The notes under the pieces are model-generated. The model saw nothing but the letters and a program-made list of their open reading frames with translations. It was not told the DNA's origin and did not search any database. From CAZKAP01 sp964552195 (lineage in GTDB: Bacteria > Bacteroidota > Bacteroidia > Flavobacteriales > Flavobacteriaceae): a DNA stretch of 64,000 bases. Positions 42,256 through 50,893 of the stretch are shown here, one piece after another. Each line of letters opens with the position of its first letter. Position 1 is the first letter of the stretch. Made by a program: the position numbers and the translations under genes. The stretch covers positions 62,001 through 126,000 of the forward strand of contig CAZKFM010000006.1 of the NCBI GenBank assembly GCA_964552195.1, written 5' to 3'.

Positions 42256-45123
42256 ATGAAAACGCACTTCCCCATCATCGCAATTTCGGCTCTGCTCATG
42301 GGCATAACCAACCTGAAAGCCCAGCAGGACGCCCCCACCCCGACCAACGCAGCGGAACTCATGGAAAGCACACGGCAACTTGAGGCCATGCGAGCCGGCT
42401 CCTTTGTGCGACAAACCAAAATGGAGTCGCTGGGCCCTAGCATAATGAGTGGCCGGGTGGTCGACCTGGATGTCAATCCAGATAATCCGGAAGAGTTTTA
42501 TGTGGCCTATGCAACGGCCGGCGTCTGGTACACCCATAACAATGGGACCACCTTCGAGCCCATCATGGACAATGCCCCTACTCAGAATGTAGGTGATATA
42601 GCCGTACACTGGCCCAGTGGGCTGATATGGGTAGGTACAGGAGAAAACAACGCCTCCCGCTCGTCCTATGCGGGTATCGGGATGCTGAAATCTTCGGATC
42701 GCGGACGTTCCTGGAGCCATGCGGGACTGAGCGACTCCCATCACATCGGACGGATCCGCATCAACCCCGACAACCCTGAAGAAGTTACGGTGGCTGTAGC
42801 CGGGCACCTCTATACCCCTAATGCTGAGCGTGGCATTTACCGAACCGAAGACGGCGGACAGACCTGGCAAAGGACCCTGTATGTCAATGCGAGTACCGGG
42901 GCCATCGATCTGGACGTGGTGCCGGGCAATTACGACATTCAGTACGCTGCAACCTGGGAAAAAGACAGGAAAGCATGGAACTTTACAGGCAGTGGACCCG
43001 GATCGGCCATTTACAAATCGGAGGACGGAGGGAAGACCTGGGGCCTGCTGAGCACCCAGGCCAGCGGATTTCCTGTTGGAGACGGAGTGGGCCGCATAGG
43101 TCTGGCCGTGTTCGATCGGAACACGGTTTATGCAGTACTGGACAATCAGGCACGCAGGCCCTCCGAAGAGGAAAAGCGCCGAAGCAAAGATCTCCAGTCG
43201 GAAGACTTTGCAGAAATGAGCAAAAAAGACTTCCTGAAAATCAAAGAAAAGGAGCTTAACCGCTTCCTGAGATCGAATCGATTCCCCAGAGAATACGACG
43301 CAGGAACAGTGATCGCACTAGTGGAATCAGACAGTATCCGGCCCTCAGATCTGAAGAAATACCTCAGCGATGCCAATTCGGAGCTCTTCGACACTCCAGT
43401 AATCGGTGGGGAAGTGTACGTCAGTCGAAACGGTGGAAAGAATTGGGAGAAGACGCATGAGGGTTATATCGAGGATTTCTTTTACAGTTATGGCTATTAT
43501 TTCGGTCAAATTCGGGTCAGTCCGGGTAACAAGGACGAAATCTACATCCTGGGAGTCCCCATACTGAAGTCCCTGGACGGAGGTAGTACGTTTTCCTCCA
43601 TAGACCGCGAAAACGTCCATGCGGATCACCATGCCCTGTGGGTCAACCCAGTTGATGGCAGGCATCTGATTAACGGAAACGACGGAGGTGTAAACATCAG
43701 CTACGACCAGGGTGATTCCTGGATCAAAAACAACAGCCCCAAGGTTGGACAGTTCTACAGTGTGACCCTGGATAACGACAAGCCCTATAATATCTACGGC
43801 GGACTTCAGGATAACGGGGTCTGGCGGGGGGGCCATGATGCCCCGGAAAACAAAGCCTGGAAACAGCGGGGAGAGTACCCCTGGAAATCCTTGATGGGCG
43901 GAGACGGTATGCAAGTGCAGGTGGATAACCGGACTTCTTCCCGGGTGTATACGGGCTATCAGTTCGGTAACTACTTTCGACTGGAATTGAATTCCGGCAA
44001 GCGAACGTACATCAAACCCACACACCGATTGGGAGAATCCCCCCTTCGATTTAACTGGGAGACCCCGATACTGCTTTCGCCCCACAATCAGGATGTCCTT
44101 TACCTGGGCAGTCAGCGCCTGCACCGCTCATTTGACCGGGGAGATACCTGGGAGGCCATTTCGGGCGACCTGACAGCCGGCGGCAAGGCCGGTAATGTAC
44201 CTTTCGGAACTCTGACTGCCATAGCCGAATCTCTGTTTAGTTTCGGACTGCTATATGCGGGAAGTGATGACGGGCAACTTCACATGAGCCCTAACGGGGG
44301 CGACGACTGGAAGCTGGTGTCCAAGTGTTTTCCCAAAGGGTACTGGATCAGTTCCGTAGTGGCCTCCTCCCACAAGAGGTCACGGGTCTATGCCTCCGTT
44401 AACGGATATAGAAACGACGACTTCGATCCCTACATCTACCGCAGCGAGGACTACGGCAAGACCTGGGACAACATTTGGGGCAATCTGCCGGCATCTCCTG
44501 TCAATGTAGTTGTCGAGGATCCCACAAACGAAAACGTGCTCTATGCCGGAACGGACCAGGGACTATACGTTAGCTTCGACCAGGGGGGTAAATGGAACCT
44601 GATGAGCAATGGCATGCCCGCTGTACCCGTGCACGATATTGCCATACAGGCCAGGGATAAGGATCTTATTGCAGCGACCCACGGACGAAGCATGTACCGG
44701 GCCGACATTGAACACCTGCAACAGGTCGACTCGACTCTTTTGGCCCGAGAGCTCCATCTTTTCGATATCAAGAGCATCCGCTATCGCTCTTCCTGGGGCA
44801 ACCGGGGTAACGCGTGGAGGACTTCTGACCCGCCCTCAGTGGACGTGTACTTCTACACCCTGGAGGCAGGGTCCTATGACCTTACGGTAACCGCAGAGGA
44901 TGGATTCGAGGTATACAGCGAGACCATTGAGGCGATGGCAGGCATGCAGAAGTACGAATATCGCCTTCTTTGCGATGAAAAAGGGATCGACCAATTCAAG
45001 AGGAAGATGGACATGGAGATACAGGAAGGACAGGACGGGCTATACCATCTGCCCAAGGGTAAGTATACTGTAAAACTTTCGGGCTCAGGTAATAAGGAGG
45101 AGGTCGAACTGAGGATCGAATAG
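42256..45123 (+). CDS. Second secreted BNR/VPS10-like repeat protein
   Basis: 955-aa exported protein, paralogue of the one at 7.6-10.7 kb. The signal peptide MKTHFPIIAISALLMGITNL ends at KAQ; ATG at 42256 is chosen although the frame is open to 42157. About eleven Asp-box repeats are visible (SSDRGRSW, TEDGGQTW, SEDGGKTW, SFDRGDTW, SEDYGKTW). A charged helical insertion (about 315-400: repeated Lys/Glu/Arg) interrupts the propeller, which the paralogue lacks. Ends with a short beta domain. Function unknown; annotated homologues are called glycosyl hydrolase or VPS10 domain proteins. Confidence 0.82.
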   Translation: MKTHFPIIAISALLMGITNLKAQQDAPTPTNAAELMESTRQLEAMRAGSFVRQTKMESLGPSIMSGRVVDLDVNPDNPEEFYVAYATAGVWYTHNNGTTFEPIMDNAPTQNVGDIAVHWPSGLIWVGTGENNASRSSYAGIGMLKSSDRGRSWSHAGLSDSHHIGRIRINPDNPEEVTVAVAGHLYTPNAERGIYRTEDGGQTWQRTLYVNASTGAIDLDVVPGNYDIQYAATWEKDRKAWNFTGSGPGSAIYKSEDGGKTWGLLSTQASGFPVGDGVGRIGLAVFDRNTVYAVLDNQARRPSEEEKRRSKDLQSEDFAEMSKKDFLKIKEKELNRFLRSNRFPREYDAGTVIALVESDSIRPSDLKKYLSDANSELFDTPVIGGEVYVSRNGGKNWEKTHEGYIEDFFYSYGYYFGQIRVSPGNKDEIYILGVPILKSLDGGSTFSSIDRENVHADHHALWVNPVDGRHLINGNDGGVNISYDQGDSWIKNNSPKVGQFYSVTLDNDKPYNIYGGLQDNGVWRGGHDAPENKAWKQRGEYPWKSLMGGDGMQVQVDNRTSSRVYTGYQFGNYFRLELNSGKRTYIKPTHRLGESPLRFNWETPILLSPHNQDVLYLGSQRLHRSFDRGDTWEAISGDLTAGGKAGNVPFGTLTAIAESLFSFGLLYAGSDDGQLHMSPNGGDDWKLVSKCFPKGYWISSVVASSHKRSRVYASVNGYRNDDFDPYIYRSEDYGKTWDNIWGNLPASPVNVVVEDPTNENVLYAGTDQGLYVSFDQGGKWNLMSNGMPAVPVHDIAIQARDKDLIAATHGRSMYRADIEHLQQVDSTLLARELHLFDIKSIRYRSSWGNRGNAWRTSDPPSVDVYFYTLEAGSYDLTVTAEDGFEVYSETIEAMAGMQKYEYRLLCDEKGIDQFKRKMDMEIQEGQDGLYHLPKGKYTVKLSGSGNKEEVELRIE

Positions 45124-45125
45124 GC

Positions 45126-45551
45126 ATGGAGCTGACCCTCGGCATACCTGCACTGCTTTTCCCGGCCATTTCCCTGTCCCAGCTTGCCTACAATGCCCGT
45201 TACCTTGCCATAGCCGCACTGATCCGGCAACTGCACGGAGAATACAGGCAGACCTCGGCCCGGCCGCTAAAGACTCAGATCGACATGTTGAATAAGCGCA
45301 TGTGGATTATTAAGAACATGCAAGCCATGTCCATTTTGAGTTTCTTCTTATCTGCGGTAACCATGTTCCTGATATTTATAGACCTGCCTTTTTGGGCTAA
45401 TCTGGTTTTCGGATCGAGTTTACTCTTCCTGATTATCTCCTTACTGCTGTCCTTCTGGGAAGTTCAGCTGTCCACCCGGGCACTTAGTGTTCAACTCGAC
45501 CGCATGAATCCGGATAAAGAACCCGACCAGAACGAATCTTCTCGGCTGTAA
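45126..45551 (+). CDS. DUF2721 membrane protein
   Basis: 141-aa membrane protein with an N-terminal hydrophobic segment, a charged cytosolic helix (about 30-60) and two further membrane helices (64-85, 92-112), the DUF2721 layout. It starts two bases after the exoprotein stop, so it is almost surely co-transcribed with it. Function unknown. Confidence 0.8.
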   Translation: MELTLGIPALLFPAISLSQLAYNARYLAIAALIRQLHGEYRQTSARPLKTQIDMLNKRMWIIKNMQAMSILSFFLSAVTMFLIFIDLPFWANLVFGSSLLFLIISLLLSFWEVQLSTRALSVQLDRMNPDKEPDQNESSRL

Positions 45552-45554
45552 ATG

Positions 45555-45590
45555 AAGGGTTTAGGCCGAGGTCACTAAGCCCCTTATTTT
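45555..45590 (+). terminator. Probable terminator after DUF2721 gene
   Basis: AAGGGTTTAG pairs with CTAAGCCCCTT (one bulged C, one G-T pair) around a 10-base loop, followed by ATTTT. The T run is short, so efficiency may be moderate. It separates the exoprotein/DUF2721 unit from sdhCAB. Confidence 0.5.
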
Positions 45591-45605
45591 CCAGGCTTAA
45601 ACAAG

Positions 45606-45637
45606 TTTGCTCAGGAGGGGACTGTACTCTATTTTTG
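45606..45637 (+). promoter_or_regulatory. Promoter of sdhCAB
   Basis: TTTG (45606-45609), 20-base spacer, TATTTTTG (45630-45637): an exact full match to the Bacteroidota housekeeping promoter, 20 bases before the sdhC ATG. This is the clearest promoter in the window. Confidence 0.8.
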
Positions 45638-45657
45638 TTAAAAACTGTGTATAACTC

Positions 45658-46329
45658 ATGAGTGCCAAGACCTCTTCCTCTTTGTTACGCAAGATTGTAA
45701 TGGCTCTTTCGGGGCTGTTTCTGATCTCGTTCCTGCTCTTGCATTTCACTATCAACTTAACATCGGTACTCTCTCCGGATTTATTCAATCAGTGGTCTCA
45801 CTTCATGGGATATAATCCTGTAGTTCAGTTCGTATTGCAACCGGTGCTGATCGCTGGTGTGGTCGTACACTTTGTTATGGGATTCATACTGGAGGCACAG
45901 AACCGCAGGGCCCGAGGGCCTCAGGGTTATGTCCGGTATAATGGTGGAGCCAATGCCCCCTGGGTATCCCGAAATATGCTGCTTACCGGAGCCGTGGTAC
46001 TCGCTTTCCTCGGGCTGCACTTTTACGATTTCTGGGTGCACGAAATGGACTATAAATATGTCAAAGTACTGGGAGAAGATCCCACGAGGTATTATGCCGA
46101 AACCGTGGAGAAGTTTGCCCCTTTCTGGAGGACCATTATTTACGTCTTTTCATTTGGCCTGCTGTCACTACACCTATGGCACGGTTTTGCTTCGTCCCTG
46201 CAAACGACGGGATTCAGCAACAAATACACTACAGGTGCCGTTCGGTTCGCGAAGGCTTTTGCTCTGGTGATTCCCTTTGGTTTCGCCTTCATCGCGATTT
46301 ACCACCATCTTAATCCTATAATGCATTAA
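45658..46329 (+). CDS. sdhC: Succinate dehydrogenase cytochrome b subunit
   Basis: 223-aa membrane anchor of complex II with five hydrophobic helices. His residues in LLLHFTINL, VVHFVMGF, LGLHFYDFWVHE, LLSLHLWHGF and IYHHLNP would ligate two hemes, as in B-type (diheme, single-anchor) enzymes; no sdhD follows. It passes electrons from the SdhB clusters to menaquinone in the inner membrane. Confidence 0.92.
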   Translation: MSAKTSSSLLRKIVMALSGLFLISFLLLHFTINLTSVLSPDLFNQWSHFMGYNPVVQFVLQPVLIAGVVVHFVMGFILEAQNRRARGPQGYVRYNGGANAPWVSRNMLLTGAVVLAFLGLHFYDFWVHEMDYKYVKVLGEDPTRYYAETVEKFAPFWRTIIYVFSFGLLSLHLWHGFASSLQTTGFSNKYTTGAVRFAKAFALVIPFGFAFIAIYHHLNPIMH

Positions 46330-46332
46330 TCC

Positions 46333-48354
46333 ATGGCAACACTCGACGCCAAATCCGTACTCGAATCCAAAGTCCCTTCCGGTCCCCTGGCCGATAAGTG
46401 GACCAAGCATAAAAACGAAATCGACCTGGTAAATCCCGCCAACAAGCGGAACATTGATATCATCGTAGTGGGTACCGGACTGGCCGGTGGTTCTGCTGCG
46501 GCCACACTGGCAGAGCTCGGTTATAACGTCAAGACGTTTTGCTATCAGGACTCGCCTCGCCGGGCACATTCCATTGCGGCGCAAGGGGGTGTGAATGCGG
46601 CCAAGAACTATCAGGGAGATGGGGACAGTGTGTACCGTCTTTTTTACGATACGGTTAAGGGGGGCGATTACCGCTCCCGTGAAGCCAACGTGTACCGCCT
46701 GGCAGAGGTATCTACAAACATCATCGACCAGTGCGTGGCTCAGGGTGTTCCATTCGCCCGCGAGTACGGAGGTCTGCTCGATAACCGGTCCTTCGGAGGT
46801 GTTTTGGTTTCCCGAACGTTTTACGCCAAAGGGCAGACCGGCCAGCAATTGCTGCTCGGGGCCTACGCGGCTATGAACCGCCAAATACAGCGGGGAAAGA
46901 TCAAGTCATATACCCGACATGAGATGCTGGATGTGGTGCTGGTGGACGGCAAGGCACGGGGTATTATTACCCGTGACCTCATCTCCGGCGAAATCACCCG
47001 CCACAGTGCACATGCCGTTGTTATCGCCTCAGGGGGATACGGCAACCTCTTCTTCCTGTCCACCTATTGCATGGGGGCTAATGCGACAGCTGCCTGGAAG
47101 ACACACAAAAAAGGAGCCTTCTTTGCCAACCCCTGCTTTACACAGATTCATCCCACTTGCATACCGGTATCCGGAGACCATCAGTCCAAACTGACCTTAA
47201 TGTCCGAGTCCCTGCGTAACGATGGACGCATCTGGGTCCCCGCCAAGCTCGAGGATGCCGAGGCGATCCGCGCCGGAAAACTCAAGCCCACAGAAATACC
47301 CGAGGAAGACCGGGATTATTACCTGGAACGCCGATACCCCGCCTTCGGTAACCTGGTGCCCCGTGATGTGGCCTCCAGAGCCGCCAAGGAGCGCTGCGAT
47401 GCCGGATTCGGAGTGAATAAGACCGGAGAAGCCGTATACCTTGACTTCGATGCAGCCATCATGCGATATGGTCGGGAGAAAGCCATGACCTCCGGCATGA
47501 AGGATCCCAGTGATGAAGTCGTGCGCAAATTGGGTGAAGAAATTGTCGAGGCCAAATACGGTAACCTCTTCCAGATGTACGAGAAGATAGTGGATCAGAA
47601 TCCCTACAAAACCCCCATGATGATTTATCCGGCCGTGCACTACACCATGGGCGGGCTCTGGGTGGATTACAACCTGCAAACGACCATACCGGGCTGCTAC
47701 GCTGCCGGGGAGGCCAACTTCAGCGATCACGGCGCAAATCGTCTGGGCGCATCTGCTCTGATGCAGGGGCTGGCCGACGGTTACTTCGTTTTGCCGTATA
47801 CCATAGGAGATTATTTATCCGACGAGATTCGCACGGGCCCCATTCCTTCGGACACCCCGGAATTTGACGAGGCCGAAAAGGCAGTGATCGATCGCCTGGA
47901 GAAGATGATGTCCGGATCCGGCAAGCACTCCGTGGACTACTACCACAAGAAGCTCGGAAAGATCATGTGGAACAAGTGTGGCATGTCCAGAAATGCGGAA
48001 GGCCTCAAGGAGGCCATGGACGACATCCGGGCACTCAGGGAGGACTTCTGGGCTAACGTCAAGGTCCCCGGTGAACTGTATTCCAAGAACCAGGAGCTGG
48101 AGAAAGCCGGCCGCGTAGCCGATTTCCTTGAACTTGGCGAACTATTTGCCAAGGATGCTCTGGAACGAAACGAATCCTGTGGAGGACACTTCAGGGAGGA
48201 ATACCAGACCCCGGAAGGGGAGGCGCTCAGGGACGACGAAAATTACCGCTTTGTCTCTGCCTGGGAATACACCGGAGACCCGAGGGAGTCGCGGCTGCAT
48301 AAGGAAGAATTGGAATTTGAAAACATCGAGCTCAAGACGAGGTCGTACAAATAA
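46333..48354 (+). CDS. sdhA: Succinate dehydrogenase flavoprotein subunit
   Basis: 673-aa FAD subunit. The N-terminal dinucleotide fold has VVGTGLAGGSAAATLAELGY; RRAHSIAAQGGVNAAKNYQGDGDS contains the FAD-attachment His region; HPTCIPVSGDHQ and the MGGLWVDY segment form the succinate site. The sequence type is that of B-type succinate dehydrogenase/fumarate reductase, matching the single membrane anchor. Three bases after sdhC. Confidence 0.95.
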   Translation: MATLDAKSVLESKVPSGPLADKWTKHKNEIDLVNPANKRNIDIIVVGTGLAGGSAAATLAELGYNVKTFCYQDSPRRAHSIAAQGGVNAAKNYQGDGDSVYRLFYDTVKGGDYRSREANVYRLAEVSTNIIDQCVAQGVPFAREYGGLLDNRSFGGVLVSRTFYAKGQTGQQLLLGAYAAMNRQIQRGKIKSYTRHEMLDVVLVDGKARGIITRDLISGEITRHSAHAVVIASGGYGNLFFLSTYCMGANATAAWKTHKKGAFFANPCFTQIHPTCIPVSGDHQSKLTLMSESLRNDGRIWVPAKLEDAEAIRAGKLKPTEIPEEDRDYYLERRYPAFGNLVPRDVASRAAKERCDAGFGVNKTGEAVYLDFDAAIMRYGREKAMTSGMKDPSDEVVRKLGEEIVEAKYGNLFQMYEKIVDQNPYKTPMMIYPAVHYTMGGLWVDYNLQTTIPGCYAAGEANFSDHGANRLGASALMQGLADGYFVLPYTIGDYLSDEIRTGPIPSDTPEFDEAEKAVIDRLEKMMSGSGKHSVDYYHKKLGKIMWNKCGMSRNAEGLKEAMDDIRALREDFWANVKVPGELYSKNQELEKAGRVADFLELGELFAKDALERNESCGGHFREEYQTPEGEALRDDENYRFVSAWEYTGDPRESRLHKEELEFENIELKTRSYK

Positions 48355-48359
48355 TTGCT

Positions 48360-49106
48360 ATGAAAATCAATCTCAAGATCTGGCGCCAGAACAGCGCAAA
48401 GGAAAAAGGGAAACTGGTTAGTTATAAATTGGACAATGTCGAGGAAGATATGTCATTCCTCGAGATGCTGGATGTACTGAACGAAGAGTTGATCGCCAAG
48501 GGAGAGACTCCCGTGGAATTTGACCACGACTGCCGGGAAGGCATCTGTGGTACCTGTTCCATGATGATCAATGGCAGACCTCACGGTCCAGACCGCAGAA
48601 TTACCGCATGTCAGCTGCATATGCGCAGTTTTAAGAACGGTGACACCATCACCATTGAGCCGTTCAGAGCCAGGGCCTTTCCCGTGATCAAGGACCTGAT
48701 CGTAGACCGATCGGCTTTCGATCGCATTCAACAGGCAGGAGGCTATATCTCCGTAAATACATCGGGGCGGCCCGTGGATGCCAACGCTATTCCCATTGAG
48801 AAGGAAAAAGCAGACATGTCATTCAATGCCGCTACCTGTATTGGTTGTGGGGCCTGTGTGGCAGCCTGTAAGAATGCCAGCGCCATGCTGTTCACCTCAG
48901 CCAAGGTGTCTCAGTTTGCCCTGCTCCCTCAGGGGCAGGTAGAGGCCTCAGAGCGGGTAATGAACATGGTCCGGCAGATGGATCTGGAAGGTTTCGGAAA
49001 CTGCACGAATACCGGTGCCTGTGAAGTGGAGTGTCCCAAGGGCATTTCCCTGGAGAATATCGCTCGAATGAACCGAGAATACTACAAAACCGCTATCAAT
49101 CCCTGA
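48360..49106 (+). CDS. sdhB: Succinate dehydrogenase iron-sulfur subunit
   Basis: 248-aa subunit with three clusters: [2Fe-2S] in CREGICGTCSMMING...ACQLHM, [4Fe-4S] beginning CIGCGACVAACKN, and [3Fe-4S] with CTNTGACEVECPKG. Five bases after sdhA. Completes the TCA-cycle/respiratory enzyme; its clusters depend on the suf machinery encoded upstream in the window. Confidence 0.95.
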   Translation: MKINLKIWRQNSAKEKGKLVSYKLDNVEEDMSFLEMLDVLNEELIAKGETPVEFDHDCREGICGTCSMMINGRPHGPDRRITACQLHMRSFKNGDTITIEPFRARAFPVIKDLIVDRSAFDRIQQAGGYISVNTSGRPVDANAIPIEKEKADMSFNAATCIGCGACVAACKNASAMLFTSAKVSQFALLPQGQVEASERVMNMVRQMDLEGFGNCTNTGACEVECPKGISLENIARMNREYYKTAINP

Positions 49107-49130
49107 TCGCAGGTCATTACTGGATATAAA

Positions 49131-49159
49131 AAGAGCGGCTTTTTGAGGCCGCTTTTTTT
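49131..49159 (+). terminator. Rho-independent terminator of sdhCAB
   Basis: AGCGGC (49134-49139) and GCCGCT (49148-49153) form a perfect 6-bp stem, extendable by A-T pairs, with an 8-base loop and a run of seven T. Confidence 0.85.
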
Positions 49160-49275
49160 ATTCCCTTTTTCATGTACGCGCGACCTTGGTGGAAGCGTTA
49201 ATCCCTTTCCATCTGTCCTGATTTTATGGGATCGGGAGAATCACAGCCCGGAGGCCTCAATTTGTATGATTTTGT

Positions 49276-49386
49276 TTATAACATGAACAGTTTACGCATC
49301 AATCGGATGATCCCTGCATAAAATTCATTCTTAGGTGCCCGGGCACCGTGATCCCCTGTACTGTGGGGGTAGTTAGTAGTAGGCAT
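49276..49386 (-). CDS. Candidate 36-aa small protein
   Basis: ATG at 49386 opens a 36-codon frame ending TAA at 49276. It begins MPTTNYPHSTGDHGARAPKN and continues EFYAGIIRLMRKLFML: a polar, His/Gly-rich N-terminal half and an amphipathic or hydrophobic, basic C-terminal half. A well-formed promoter lies directly upstream. No family is recognised and there is no homology evidence; the case rests on the promoter, the position in an otherwise empty gap, and the sensible amino-acid pattern. Confidence 0.5.
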   Translation of the reverse strand: MPTTNYPHSTGDHGARAPKNEFYAGIIRLMRKLFML

Positions 49387-49406
49387 AGCGTTTGGTTTAG
49401 CTTGTC

Positions 49407-49438
49407 GAAAGATAATATTATTTGAGAATTACTACAAA
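49407..49438 (-). promoter_or_regulatory. Promoter of the candidate small gene
   Basis: Minus strand: TTTG (49438-49435), 20-base spacer, TATCTTTC (49414-49407; one mismatch from TAnnTTTG). The ATG is 21 bases after the element. Confidence 0.58.
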
Positions 49439-49530
49439 GGTATGAGATAAGTTTTCCACAAATTAATATTTGTTGTCTATGAAATGAAAACTGTTGTGAA
49501 GTATTTAACTGACATTAGGCAACATATAAA

Positions 49531-50187
49531 CTACTCCAATAGCATTTCAGGGACTTCAGAAGGCACTACCAGGGTGCCTGCGGTTGCCTTTCGTATGTCA
49601 TCCACACTTACTCCGGGGGCTCTCTCCAGGAGATAAAAGGCCCCGTCTCGTATCTCCATGACTGCGAGATTCGTCACTACCTTTTGCACGCATCCCACAC
49701 CCGTCAAGGGCAAGGTACATTCCGGAAGCAGTTTGGACTCCCCGTTCTTATTGGTGTGCATCATCGCCACAATGATGTCCTCTGCTGAGGCTACCAAGTC
49801 CATGGCTCCCCCCATGCCCTTGACCATCTTCCCGGGTATTTTCCAGTTGGCTATGTCACCTTTCTCGGACACCTCCATGGCACCCAGGATGGTTAGATCA
49901 ACATGCTTACCCCGTATCATTCCGAAGCTAAGGGCGGAGTCGAAGAAAGCGGCTCCGGGCAGAGTGGTGATCGTCTGTTTCCCTGCATTAATGATATCGG
50001 CGTCCTCTTCGCCTTCCAGTGGAAAGGGCCCCATACCCAGTACACCGTTTTCGCTTTGAAACTCCACAGAGATATCCTGCGGTATAAAGTTGGCCACCAG
50101 GGTGGGTATGCCGATTCCCAAATTCACGTAATATCCGTCCTTCACCTCCCGGGCGATCCGCCTGGCTATTCCATTTTTGTCGAGCAT
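49531..50187 (-). CDS. scoB: 3-oxoacid CoA-transferase subunit B
   Basis: 218-aa beta subunit of succinyl-CoA:3-ketoacid CoA-transferase, which activates acetoacetate with CoA from succinyl-CoA in ketone-body/leucine breakdown. The catalytic Glu is in FQSENGVLGMGPFP; GYYVNLGIGIPTLV and LGAMEVSEKGDIANW are the family blocks. ATG at 50187 lies two bases after the scoA stop; the GTG at 50190 is an alternative. Confidence 0.92.
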   Translation of the reverse strand: MLDKNGIARRIAREVKDGYYVNLGIGIPTLVANFIPQDISVEFQSENGVLGMGPFPLEGEEDADIINAGKQTITTLPGAAFFDSALSFGMIRGKHVDLTILGAMEVSEKGDIANWKIPGKMVKGMGGAMDLVASAEDIIVAMMHTNKNGESKLLPECTLPLTGVGCVQKVVTNLAVMEIRDGAFYLLERAPGVSVDDIRKATAGTLVVPSEVPEMLLE

Positions 50188-50189
50188 CA

Positions 50190-50891
50190 CTAACTTCTTT
50201 TAGTCACGGTTCGCTGTTCGATTCGCTTCTCGTATTTTTCCCCCTGGAATATGCGATTCACGAATATCCCCGGTATGTGTATCTGATTCGGATCCAGCGC
50301 TCCGGCAGGCAGTAGTTGTTCCACCTCGGCGACGGTCACCTTACCGGCTCCACACATACAGGCATTAAAATTACGCGCCGTACCCTTGAATACCAGATTA
50401 CCTGCCTCGTCTCCCTTCCAGGCTTTCACGATGGCGAAATCGGCCTCATAGGCCTTTTCCATGAGATGAGGCACCCCATTGAACTCCCGCACTTCTTTGC
50501 CTTCGGCCACTTCGGTTCCATATCCTGCAGGAGTGTAAAATGCAGGAATTCCAACCTGGGCGGCGCGGCATTTTTCGGCCAGCGTTCCCTGAGGGGTGAG
50601 TTCTACTTCGAGCTCACCGCTGAGCATCTGCCGCTCGAACTCGTCGTTTTCTCCCACATAGGACGAAATCATCTTTTTAATTTGCTTTTTCTGCAACAGC
50701 AATCCCAGTCCGAAATCGTCTACCCCGGCATTGTTGCTGATACAGGTCAGATCGCGGACGCCCAACTTCACCAGTTCGGCTATGCAGTTCTCCGGGATTC
50801 CGCAGAGACCGAATCCCCCAAGCATGATGGTCTGTCCATCCTGAATGCCTTCCAGGGCTTCTGCGGCCCCGGATACTCTCTTCAGTATCAT
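50190..50891 (-). CDS. scoA: 3-oxoacid CoA-transferase subunit A
   Basis: 233-aa alpha subunit with GGFGLCGIPENCIAELV near the N-terminus, ISNNAGVDDFGLG and YTPAGYGTEVAEGKE further on. Works with ScoB. It starts two bases after the stop of the penicillin-binding protein gene, so it is on the same transcript as ricT-gldH-pbp1A, an unexpected mix of functions. Confidence 0.92.
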   Translation of the reverse strand: MILKRVSGAAEALEGIQDGQTIMLGGFGLCGIPENCIAELVKLGVRDLTCISNNAGVDDFGLGLLLQKKQIKKMISSYVGENDEFERQMLSGELEVELTPQGTLAEKCRAAQVGIPAFYTPAGYGTEVAEGKEVREFNGVPHLMEKAYEADFAIVKAWKGDEAGNLVFKGTARNFNACMCGAGKVTVAEVEQLLPAGALDPNQIHIPGIFVNRIFQGEKYEKRIEQRTVTKRS

Positions 50892-50893
50892 AT

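Larger units (their letters stand above)
49160..49530. other. Gene-poor gap between sdhB and scoB
   Basis: The largest gap in the window. After the sdh terminator it contains a candidate 36-codon gene on the minus strand (49276-49386) with a promoter (49407-49438). The rest, especially 49439-49530, is clearly more AT-rich than the surroundings and contains an ACAAAT-TAAT-ATTTGT inverted repeat (49471-49486) of uncertain meaning. No tRNA or other RNA gene could be recognised. Confidence 0.6.
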
